NCBI RefSeq assembly: GCF_046630445.1
Contig: NC_092339.1
Span: 51,831,501-51,895,500 of the forward strand
From: Rutidosis leptorrhynchoides
Lineage: Eukaryota; Streptophyta; Magnoliopsida; Asterales; Asteraceae
Direction of reading: 5' to 3'
Length of the DNA stretch: 64,000 nt
In this document: positions 45,742 through 55,755 of the stretch, piece by piece
Numbering within the stretch: position 1 is the first letter of the stretch
Layout of the letters: each line of letters opens with the position of its first letter
Translations under genes and position numbers: made by a program
Notes under the pieces: generated by a model
The model's input: the letters and a program-made list of their open reading frames with translations, nothing else
What the model was told of the DNA's origin: nothing
The model's database searches: none

Positions 45742-48700
45742 TGTAGTGACCCGAACTTTTCCATGTTTATATATATTAATTGAGATTGATATTTACATGA
45801 TTAAATGTTTCCAACATGTTAAGCAATTAAACTTGTTAAGACTTGATTAATTGAAATATGTTTCATATAGACAATTGACCACCCAAGTTGACCGGTGATT
45901 CACGAACGTTAAAACATGTAAAAACTATACGATGACATATATATGGTTATGTATATAGTTAACATGATTTTATTATAAGTATGTATCTCATTAGGTATTT
46001 TAACAATGAGTTATATACATAAAAATGAGACTATTAATTTAAGAAACTCGAAAACGATATATATAACGATTATCGTTATAACAACGTCTTACTAGGTACA
46101 TATGAATCATATTAAGATATTGATACACTTGGTTAATTATGTTAAATGATAAGTAAATATATTATTAAGTGTATTAACAATGAATTACATATGTAAAAAT
46201 AAGACTACTAACTTAATGATTTCGAAACGAGACATATATGTAACGATTATCGTTGTAACGACATTTAACAGTATATACATCATACTAAGATATATTACAT
46301 ATCATAATATCATGATAATATAACAATTTAACATCTCATTTGTTATAATAAACAATGGGTTAACAACATTCAACAAGATCGTTAACCTAAAGGTTTCAAA
46401 ACAACATTTACATGTAACGACTAACGATGAGTTAACGACTCAGTTAAAATATATATACATGTAGTGTTTTAATATGTATTTATACACTTTTGAAAGACTT
46501 CAATACACTTATCAAAATACTTCTACTTAACAAAAATGCTTACAATTACATCCTCGTTCAGTTTCATCAACAATTCTACTCGTATGCACCCGTATTCGTA
46601 CTCGTACAATACACAGCTTTTAGATGTATGTACTATTGGTATATACACTCTAATGATCAGCTCTTAGCAGCCCATGTGAGTCACCTAACACATGTGGGAA
46701 CCATCATTTGGCAACTAGCATGAAATATCTCATAAAATTACAAAAATATGAGTAATCATTCATGACTTATTTACATGAAAACAAAATAACATATCCTTTA
46801 TATCTAATCCATACACCAACGACCAAAAACACCTACAAACACTTTCATTCTTCAATTTTCTTCATCTAATTGATCTCTCTCAAATTCTATCTTCAAGTTC
46901 TAAGTGTTCTTCATACATTCCAAAAGTTCTAGTTTCATAAAATCAAGAATACTTTCAAGTTTGCTAGCTCACTTCCAATCTTGTAAGGTGATCATCCAAC
47001 CTCAAGAAATCTTTGTTTCTTACAGTAGGTTATCATTCTAATACAAGGTAATAATCATATTCAAACTTTGGTTCAATTTCTATAACTATAACAATCTTAT
47101 TTCAAGTGATGATCTTACTTGAACTTGTTTTCGTGTCATGATTCTGCTTCAAGAACTTCGAGCCATCTAAGGATCCGTTGAAGCTAGATCCATTTTTCAC
47201 TTTTCCAGTAGGTTTATCCAAGGAATTTAAGGTAGTAATGATGTTCATAACATCATTCGATTCATACATATAAAGCTATCTTATTCGAAGGTTTAAACTT
47301 GTAATCACTAGAACATAGTTTAGTTAATTCTAAACTTGTTCGCAAATAAAAGTTAATCCTTCTAACTTGACTTTTAAAATCAACTAAACACATGTTCTAT
47401 ATTTATATGATATGCTAACTTAATGATTTAAAACCTGGAAACACGAAAAACACCGTAAAACCGGATTTACGCCGTCGTAGTAACACCTCGGGCTGTTTTG
47501 GGTTAGTTAATTAAAAACTATGATAAACTTTGATTTAAAAGTTGTTATTCTGAGAAAATGATTTTTATTATGAACATGAAACTATATCCAAAAATTATGG
47601 TTAAACTCAAAGTGGAAGTATGTTTTCTAAAATGGTCATCTAGACGTCGTTCTTTCGACTGAAATGACTACCTTTACAAAAACGACTTGTAACTTATTTT
47701 TCCGACTATAAACCTATACTTTTTCTGTTTAGATTCATAAAATAGAGTTCAATATGAAACCATAGCAATTTGATTCACTCAAAACGGATTTAAAATGAAG
47801 AAGTTATGGGTAAAACAAGATTGGATAATTTTTCTCATTTTAGCTACGTGAAAATTGGTAACAAATCTATTCCAACCATAACTTAATCAACTTGTATTGT
47901 ATATTATGTAATCTTGAGATACCATAGACACGTATACAATGTTTCGACCTATCATGTCGACACATCTATATATATTTCGGAACAACCATAGACACTCTAT
48001 ATGTGAATGTTGGAGTTAGCTATACAGGGTTGAGGTTGATTCCAAAATATATATAGTTTGAGTTGTGATCAATACTGAGATACGTATACAATGGGTCGTA
48101 GATTGATTCAAGATAATATTTATCGATTTATTTCTGTACATCTAACTGTGGACAACTAGTTGTAGGTTACTAACGAGGACAGCTGACTTAATAAACTTAA
48201 AACATCAAAATATATTAAAAGTGTTGTAAATATATTTTGAACATACTTTGATATATATGCATATATTGTTATAGGTTCGTGAATCAACCAGTGGCCAAGT
48301 CTTACTTCCCGACGAAGTAAAAATATGTGAAAGTGAGTTATAGTCCCACTTTTAAAATCTAATATTTTTGGGATGAGAATACATGCAGGTTTTATAAATG
48401 ATTTACAAAATAGACACAAGTAAGTGAAACTACATTCTATGGTTGAATTATCGAAATCGAATATGCCCCTTTTTATTAAGTCTGGTAATCTAAGAATTAG
48501 GGAACAGACACCCTAATTGACGCGAATCCTAAAGATAGATCTATTGGGCTTAACAAACCCCATCCAAAGTACCGGATGCTTTAGTACTTCGAAATTTATA
48601 TCATATCCGAAGGGTGTCCCGGAATGATGGGGATATTCTTATATATGCATCTTGTTAATGTCGGTTACCAGGTGTTCACCATATGAATGATTTTTATCTC

Positions 48701-49165
48701 TATGTATGGGATGTGTATTGAAATATGAAATCTTGTGGTCTATTATTATGATTTGATATATATAGGTTAAACCTATAACTCACCAACATTTTTGTTGACG
48801 TATTAAGCATGTTTATTCTCAGGTGATTATTAAGAGCTTCCGCTGTCGCATACTTAAATAAGGACGAGATTTGGAGTCCATGCTTGTATGATATTGTGTA
48901 AAAACTGCATTCAAGAAACTTATTTTGTTGTAACATATTTGTATTGTAAACCATTATGTAATGGTCGTGTGTAAATAGGATATTTTAGATTATCATTATT
49001 TGATAATCTACGTAAAGCTTTTTAAACCTTTATTGATGAAATAAAGGTTATGGTTTGTTTTAAAATGAATGCAGTCTTTGAAAAACGTCTCATATAGAGG
49101 TCAAAACCTCGCAACGAAATCAATTAATATGGAACGTTTTTAATCAATAAGAACGGGACATTTCA
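45742..49165 (+). repeat. 5' LTR of C
   Basis: Starts TGTAGTGACCCGAAC, ends GGGACATTTCA. U3 holds degenerate units of about 190 bp around AACGATTATCGTT. A weak TATA candidate (CTTTATATC) is at about 46796, giving a very long R-U5 of about 2.3 kb. AATAAA is at 49040-49045. A 77-residue frame at 46490-46723 is in U3 and not supported. Confidence 0.9.
48986..49010 (+). terminator. Hairpin before polyadenylation signal, C 5' LTR
   Basis: TAGATTATCA and TGATAATCTA form a perfect ten-base stem with a five-base loop, 30 bases before AATAAA. The same hairpin is at 58996-59020 in the 3' LTR and in the LTRs of B and C'. A role in 3' end formation or RNA packaging is inference. Confidence 0.45.
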
Positions 49166-49167
49166 GT

Positions 49168-49180
49168 TGGTATCCGAGCG
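49168..49180 (+). promoter_or_regulatory. Primer binding site of C
   Basis: TGGTATCCGAGCG, two bases after the LTR; the variant initiator-Met-like site shared with B and C'. Confidence 0.75.
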
Positions 49181-49374
49181 TTGGTCTTAGAGAACCAGAA
49201 TTTTGCATTAGTGTGTCTTAACGAGTTTGTTAGGATGCATTAGTGAGTCTGGACTTCGACCGTGTTTACTTGAAAAATGATTGCTTAACAAATTTTGTTG
49301 GAAACTATATATTTTTAACATGTGAATATTATGTGATATATTAATCTCTTAACGCGTTTGATATTATGTGATAG

Positions 49375-49989
49375 ATGTCTACCTCTAGAACAAGTCCCAT
49401 TGACTCACCTAAAAATAATGAAGAGTCAAATGTAAATTGGAATGATTCGTGAACTGATTCACAAGTTCCCGAAGAGGAACCGGAAGAAGAGTCGGAACCG
49501 GAAGAAGAATCGGAACCGGAAGAAGAATCGGAACCGGATGAAGAAATAGAACCGGTGGGGGAAATAATAAAACGGTTAAGTAAAAGAAAATCCTCAACCA
49601 ACCGACCAAGGTTAATTATGGTCAATGGTGTTTCCGCCAAGGAAGCAAAATTTTGGGAGGATTACCAATTCTCCGATGAATCGGATTCCGACGAGAATTC
49701 CGATGATGTTATAGAAATTACCCCAACTGAATTTAAAAAGGCAAAAGAAAATAATAAGGGAAAGGGCATAAAAATAGAGAAATATAATTCCAACCCCGAT
49801 GAACTTTATATGTATCATCAACCCCCGAAGTCCTTAAGTTGTAACAATGACCCGGGAACCTCTAAACCACCAGGTTTTTCTAAACCAATGTGGATCACGA
49901 CGGCTCGTATTAGGGGAACATCATATATCCCTAGAAACTTGGCAAAACGAACCAAAACTGAAGAAGAAGAAACAAGCGAGTCGGAATAA
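49375..49989 (+). pseudogene. Acidic repeat protein gene of C, stop at codon 26
   Basis: Same gene as 19382-19996, with a TGA at 49450-49452 replacing a Trp codon. The frame after the stop is fully open to 49989 and has a later ATG at 49555, so a shorter protein lacking the Glu-rich repeats could in principle be made. The conserved C-terminal half (PRLIMVNGVSAKEAKF, then PGTSKPPGFSKPMW) is intact. Confidence 0.8.
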
Positions 49990-50090
49990 GATAGTTGTAT
50001 TCGTGTGGTGTAATATATGTAATATAGTGTGCTTATGCTTTATGATATATGTAAAAATTGCTTGTATTAATAAGTATTTTTTTTATGAAT

Positions 50091-50112
50091 CTAACTCTTG
50101 TCTATTTTACAG
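50091..50112 (+). promoter_or_regulatory. Splice-acceptor-like site before C F-box gene
   Basis: CTAAC, a pyrimidine-rich stretch and TTTTACAG, ending 14 bases before the F-box ATG. It suggests that the F-box gene could be expressed from a spliced transcript starting in the LTR. Donor not identified. Confidence 0.42.
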
Positions 50113-50126
50113 TATAAAAACACAAA

Positions 50127-50810
50127 ATGGATAGACAACCCAATATTTTAAGAGACCTACCCGGAGACATGATTGATGAAATCTTGTCTAGAGTCGGTCA
50201 GAATTCTTCGGCACAACTATTTAAGGCGAGATCAGTTTGTAAGACATTCGAAGAACGTTCCAAGAATGCCTTGGTTTATAAAAGGCTTTCGTTCGAAAGA
50301 TGGGGGATATCACATTGGGAAATCCATAAGTTACGATGTGTTTACTTTGACGCATATATTGCGGGGAACCCAAATGCTATTTTACGCAATGGGTTAAGAA
50401 ATTATTTTGACTCAATATATCCGAATATTGGACTTCGTGATTTAGAAAAAGCGGCTAACATGCAACATAAAAAAGCATGTTATGCTTACGGATTAGTAAT
50501 GTTCGCTTCTCACCAAAGTGAGAACAAGAACATCAGCCTACAACTATTAAACAAAACGTTCCCACAAGTGACGGAGTCGGTAATTGGGGTAAGAAATGAG
50601 GTTTTTAGATTGTTACGGGACTGTTGGACATTACGTAACCCTCGTCCCTTTAACGACGTTACAACACGCTGTCTTATCAACGGCCATAACGGTTATGTTC
50701 CACAAGACCAAGGATGGGAAGTAGTCCTAGTAAAACCAGAATGCATGACTTGTTTCTGGACGTATGAATTACGTGTCTTTATTACCTTTGCTGAACGACT
50801 TGTGTACTAG
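50127..50810 (+). CDS. F-box/Sel1-like protein carried by retrotransposon C
   Basis: Intact 227-residue frame, same domain plan as 18559-19242: F-box at residues 8-50 (LPGDMIDEILSRV), an aromatic, Trp-containing linker (WGISHWEIHKLRC), a Sel1-like helical region about 80-135, and CMTCFWTYEL near the end. By family the F-box contacts SKP1 and the rest chooses the substrate of an SCF ubiquitin ligase; the substrate is unknown. The protein is unlike any retroviral enzyme and no intron remains inside the frame, so capture through an mRNA is likely (inference). It stayed open while gag-pol of the same copy gained three stops, but the gene is short, so this alone does not prove selection. Confidence 0.82.
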   Translation: MDRQPNILRDLPGDMIDEILSRVGQNSSAQLFKARSVCKTFEERSKNALVYKRLSFERWGISHWEIHKLRCVYFDAYIAGNPNAILRNGLRNYFDSIYPNIGLRDLEKAANMQHKKACYAYGLVMFASHQSENKNISLQLLNKTFPQVTESVIGVRNEVFRLLRDCWTLRNPRPFNDVTTRCLINGHNGYVPQDQGWEVVLVKPECMTCFWTYELRVFITFAERLVY

Positions 50811-50998
50811 CTAGAATTATCTTCACAACTATCTTGTATCAAAGTTATTGTGTGCTATATTTCATGCTTTATGTAAAATAAGCGGTATTGTAAGTTTGTA
50901 AAATATTGTATAAAAGTTTGAACGCGAAATATTATTATAATCAGTTTTTCATATAGAATTGTAGTAGTTGAATTGTATATTAGCTACTAAGTATGAAC

Positions 50999-51014
50999 TT
51001 AACGGGTAGGTACT
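50999..51014 (+). promoter_or_regulatory. Polypurine-like motif repeated upstream of C gag
   Basis: TTAACGGGTAGGTACT, identical over 16 bases to 55741-55756 at the 3' LTR edge. It is followed by an inverted ACCCG, making GGGTAGGTACTACCC partly palindromic. Confidence 0.55.
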
Positions 51015-51151
51015 ACCCGAATTTAAACTTATAAAATGCTAATATGAAGAAAAAGCTTTTATAAATGAGTTCATATTATGCTACGAAATACTATTAACTA
51101 CTCTTAATATTCTGTATGATTAACTTGTTCCATTTGACTATTTTGAAGGAA

Positions 51152-51972
51152 ATGGCACCGACTACTCGACACACCGTGAATATGAATGAAGAGGAATTCC
51201 GTACTTTTCTAGCTTCAAACATAGCCGCAGTACAGGCTGCGCTACATACCAACAATAACATTGGATCTAGCAGTACAGGAAATCGTGTAGGATGCACCTA
51301 CAAAGAATTCACTGCCTGCAAACCTTTGGAATTTGATGGAACCGAAGGACCGATCGGATTGAAACGGTGGACCGAGAAGGTTGAATCGGTGTTTGCCATA
51401 AGTAAGTGTACTGAAGAGGACAAAGTGAAGTACGCTACGCATACCTTCACAGGTTCTGCATTAACATGGTGGAATACCTATCTAGAGCAAGTGGGACAAG
51501 ACGATGCGTACGCACTACCGTGGTCAGCATTCAAGCACTTGATGAACGATAAGTACCGTCCCAGAACCGAGGTCAATAAGCTCAAGACAGAACTTAGAGG
51601 GTTACGAACCCAAGGATTTGATATTACCACGTACGAAAGACGATTCACAGAATTGTGCCTATTGTGTCCGGGAGCATTCGAAGATGAGGAAGAGAAGATC
51701 GACGCGTTTGTGAAAGGATTACCGGAAAGAATCCAAGAAGATATAAGTTCACACGAGCCCGCCTCCATACAACAGGCATGTAGAATGGCTCACAAACTAG
51801 TGAACCAGATTGAAGAAAGAATTAAAGAACAGACTGCTGAAGAGGCCAATGTGAAGCAAGTCAAAAGAAAGTGGGAGGAAAACGGTGATAAGAATCACCA
51901 ATACAACAACAACAATAATCGCAATAATTATCCCAACAATCGCAACATCAATCTCAACTACAACAAACGGCC

Positions 51973-52003
<31 letters not shown>

Positions 52004-55000
52004 AGCAACTACAACAATCATCCAAACAACAATAATAACCGCAACAACAACAACAATCAGAAGCAGCTATGCCAAAGGTGTGAAAAGTATCACTCGGGGT
52101 TCTGCACCAAATTTTGCAACAAGTGTAAAAGAAATGGTCATAGCGCGGCGAAGTGTGAGGTCTACGGACCAGGGGTTAATAGAACGAAAGGAACAAATGG
52201 TGTCAGAACGAGTAATGGCGGAGCAAGTAGTGTCGGAGCAAGTTATGCCAATGTAGTTTGTTATAAATGTGGAAAACCGGGCCACATTATTAGAAATTGC
52301 CCGAACCAGGAGAACACGAATGGACAAGGCCGCGGAAGAGTTTTCAATATTAATGCGGCAGAGGTACAAGAAGACCCGGAGCTTGTTACGGGTACGTTTC
52401 TTATTGACAATAAATCTGCTTACGTTTTATTTGATTCGGGTGCGGATAGAAGCTATATGAGTAGAGATTTTTGTGCTAAATTAAGTTGTCCATTGACGCC
52501 TTTGGATAGTAAATTTTTACTCGAATTAGCAAATGGTAAATTAATTTCAGCAGATAATATATGTCGGAATTGAGAAATTAAACTGGTTAGCGAAACATTT
52601 AAGATTGATTTGATACCAGTAGAGTTAGGGAGTTTTGATGTGATAATCGGTATGGACTGGTTGAAAGAAGTGAAAGCAGAGATCGTTTGTTACAAAAATG
52701 CAATTCGCATTATACGAGAAAAAGGAAAACCCTTAATGGTGTACGGAGAAAAGGGCAACACGAAGCTACATCTTATTAGTAATTTGAAGGCACAAAAACT
52801 AATAAGAAAAGGTTGCTATGCTGTTCTAGCACACGTCGAGAAAGTACAAACTGAAGAAAAGAGCATCAATGATGTTCCCGTCGCAAAAGAATTTCCCGAT
52901 GTATTTCCGAAAGAATTACCGGGATTACCCCCACATCGATCCGTTGAATTTCAAATAGATCTTGTACCAGGAGCTGCACCAATAGCTCGTGCTCCTTACA
53001 GACTCGCACCCAGCGAGATGAAAGAACTGCAAAGCCAATTACAAGAACTTTTAGAGCGTGGTTTCATTCGACCAAGCACATCACCGTGGGGAGCTCCTGT
53101 TTTGTTTGTCAAGAAGAAAGATGGTACATTCAGGTTGTGTATCGACTACCGAGAGTTGAACAAACTTACCATCAAGAACCGCTACCCACTACCGAGAATT
53201 GACCACTTATTTGATCAACTACAAGGCTCGTCTGTTTATTCAAAGATTGACTTACGTTCCGGGTATCATCAAATGCGGGTGAAAGAAGATGATATTCCAA
53301 AGACTGCTTTCAGAACACGTTACGGTCATTACGAGTTTATGGTCATGCCATTTGGTTTAACTAATGCACTAGCTGTGTTCATGGACCTTATGAACCGAGT
53401 GTGTGGACCATACCTTGACAAGTTTGTCATTGTTTTCATTGATGACATACTTATTTACTCAAAGAATGACCAAGAACACGGTGAACATTTGAGAAAGGTG
53501 TTAGAAGTATTGAGGAAGGAAGAATTGTACGCTAAGTTTTCAAAGTGTGCATTTTGGTTGGAAGAAGTTCAATTCCTCGGTCACATAGTGAACAAAGAAG
53601 GTATTAAGGTGGATCCGGTAAAGATAGAAACTGTTGAAAAGTGGGAAACCCCGAAAACTCCGAAACACATACGCCAGTTTTTAGGACTAGCTGGTTACTA
53701 CAGAAGGTTCATCCAAGACTTTTCCAGAATAGCAAAACCCTTGACTGCATTAACGCATAAAGGGAAGAAATTTGAATGGAAGGATGAACAAGAGAAAGCG
53801 TTTCAGTTATTGAAGAAAAAGCTAACTACGGCACCTATATTGTCATTGCCTGAAGGGAATGATGATTTTGTGATTTATTGTGACGCATCAAAGCAAGGTC
53901 TCGGTTGTGTATTAATGCAACGAACGAAGGTGATTGCTTATGCGTCTAGACAATTGAAGATTCACGAGCAAAATTATACGACGCATGATTTGGAATTAGG
54001 CGCGGTTGTTTTTGCATTAAAGACTTGGAGGCACTACTTATATGGGGTCAAAAGTATTATATATACCGACCACAAAAGTCTTCAACACATATTTAATCAG
54101 AAACAACTGAATATGAGGCAGCGTAGGTGGATTGAATTGTTGAATGATTACGACTTTGAGATTCGTTACCACCCGGGGAAGGCAAATGTGGTAGCTGATG
54201 CCTTGAGCAGGAAGGACAGAGAACCCATTCGAGTAAAATCTATGAATATAATGATTCATAATAACCTTACTACTCAAATAAAGGAGGCGCAACAAGGAGT
54301 TTTAAAAGAGGGAAATTTAAAGGATGAAATACCCAAAGGATCGGAGAAGCATCTTAATATTCGGGAAGACGGAACCCGGTATAGGGCTGAAAGGATTTGG
54401 GTACCAAAATTTGGAGATATGAGAGAAATGGTACTTAGAGAAGCTCATAAAACCAGATACTCAATACATCCTGGAACGGGGAAGATGTACAAGGATCTCA
54501 AGAAACATTTTTGGTGGCCGGGTATGAAAGCCGATGTTGCTAAATACGTAGGAGAATGTTTGACGTGTTCTAAGGTCAAAGCTGAGCATCAGAAACCATC
54601 ATGTCTACTTCAACAACCCGAAATCCCAGAATGGAAATGGGAAAACATTACCATGGATTTCATCACTAAATTGCCAAGGACTGCAAGTGGTTTTGATACT
54701 ATTTGGGTAATAGTTGATCGTCTCACCAAATCAGCACACTTCTTACCAATAAGAGAAGATGACAAGATGGAGAAGTTAGCACGACTGTATTTGAAGGAAG
54801 TCGTCTCCAGACATGGAATACCAATCTCTATTATCTCTGATAGGGATGGCAGATTTATTTCAAGATTCTGGCAGACATTACAGCAAGCATTAGGAACTCG
54901 TCTTGACATGAGTACTGCCTATCATCCACAAACTGATGGGCAGAGCGAAAGGACGATACAAACGCTTGAAGACATGCTACGAGCATGTGTTATTGATTTC

Positions 55001-55720
55001 GGAAACAGTTGGGATTGACATCTACCGTTAGCAGAATTTTCCTACAACAACAGCTACCATTCAAGCATTGAGATGGCACCGTTTGAAGCACTTTATGGTA
55101 GAAAGTGCAGGTCTCCGATTTGTTGGAGTGAAGTGGGGGATAGACAGATTACGGGTCCGGAGATTATACAAGAAACTACCGAGAAGATCATCCAAATTCA
55201 ACAACGGTTGAAAACCGCCCAAAGTCGACAAAAGAGCTACGCTGACATTAAAAGAAAAGATATAGAATTTGAAATTGGAGAGATGGTCATGCTTAAAGTT
55301 GCACCTTGGAAAGGCGTTGTTCGATTTGGTAAACGAGGGAAATTAAATCCAAGGTATATTGGACCATTCAAGATTATTGATCGTGTCGGACCAGTAGCTT
55401 ACCGACTAGAGTTACCTCAACAACTCGCGGCTGTACATAACACTTTCCACGTCTCGAATTTAAAGAAATGTTTTGCTAAAGAAGATCTCACTATTCCGTT
55501 AGATGAAATCCAAATCAACGAAAAACTTCAATTCATCGAAGAACCCGTCGAAATAATGGATCGTGAGGTTAAAAGACTTAAGCAAAACAAGATACCAATT
55601 GTTAAGGTTCGATGGAATGCTCGTAGAGGACCCGAGTTCACCTAGGAGCGTGAAGATCAGATGAAGAAGAAATACCCGCATCTATTTCCAGAAGATTCGT
55701 CAACACCTTCAACAGCTTAA
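51152..55720 (+). pseudogene. gag-pol polyprotein of C with three premature stops
   Basis: One frame of about 1520 codons from ATG 51152 (MAPTTRHTVN) to TAA 55718-55720. Gag core lies about 51340-51750, Asn-rich linker 51900-52060, Cys/His knuckles 52068-52300 (last one intact, CYKCGKPGHIIRNC), protease DSGAD about 52430, RT with FIDDIL about 53440, RNase [10 protein letters not shown] about 53878, integrase zinc region to about 54570 and catalytic core to about 55000, chromodomain about 55530-55690. Stops: TGA 52571 (Arg codon in B), TGA 55016 (Arg codon), TAG 55643 (Trp codon). All three are C-to-T or G-to-A changes. The chromodomain marks a chromovirus, and such domains guide integration to heterochromatin (family knowledge). 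Confidence 0.9.
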
Positions 55721-55724
55721 AATT

Positions 55725-55755
55725 TCGGGACGAAATTTATTTAACGGGTAGGTAC
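55725..55755 (+). promoter_or_regulatory. Polypurine region next to 3' LTR of C
   Basis: An inverted AATTTCGGGACGAAATT followed by TATTTAACGGGTAGGTAC at the LTR edge. Position fits the plus-strand primer; sequence is conserved in B and E. Confidence 0.6.

Noticed and set aside
46490..46723. 77-residue frame conserved in the LTRs of B and C (also 12752, 22648, 56504)
   Set aside because: Identity follows from LTR identity; it lies upstream of the likely transcript start, is broken in C' and has no domain.
48156..48419. 87-residue frames antisense in C LTRs (also 58170; 135-residue form at 20808)
   Set aside because: They run antisense through R-U5, differ in length between copies and have no recognisable domain.
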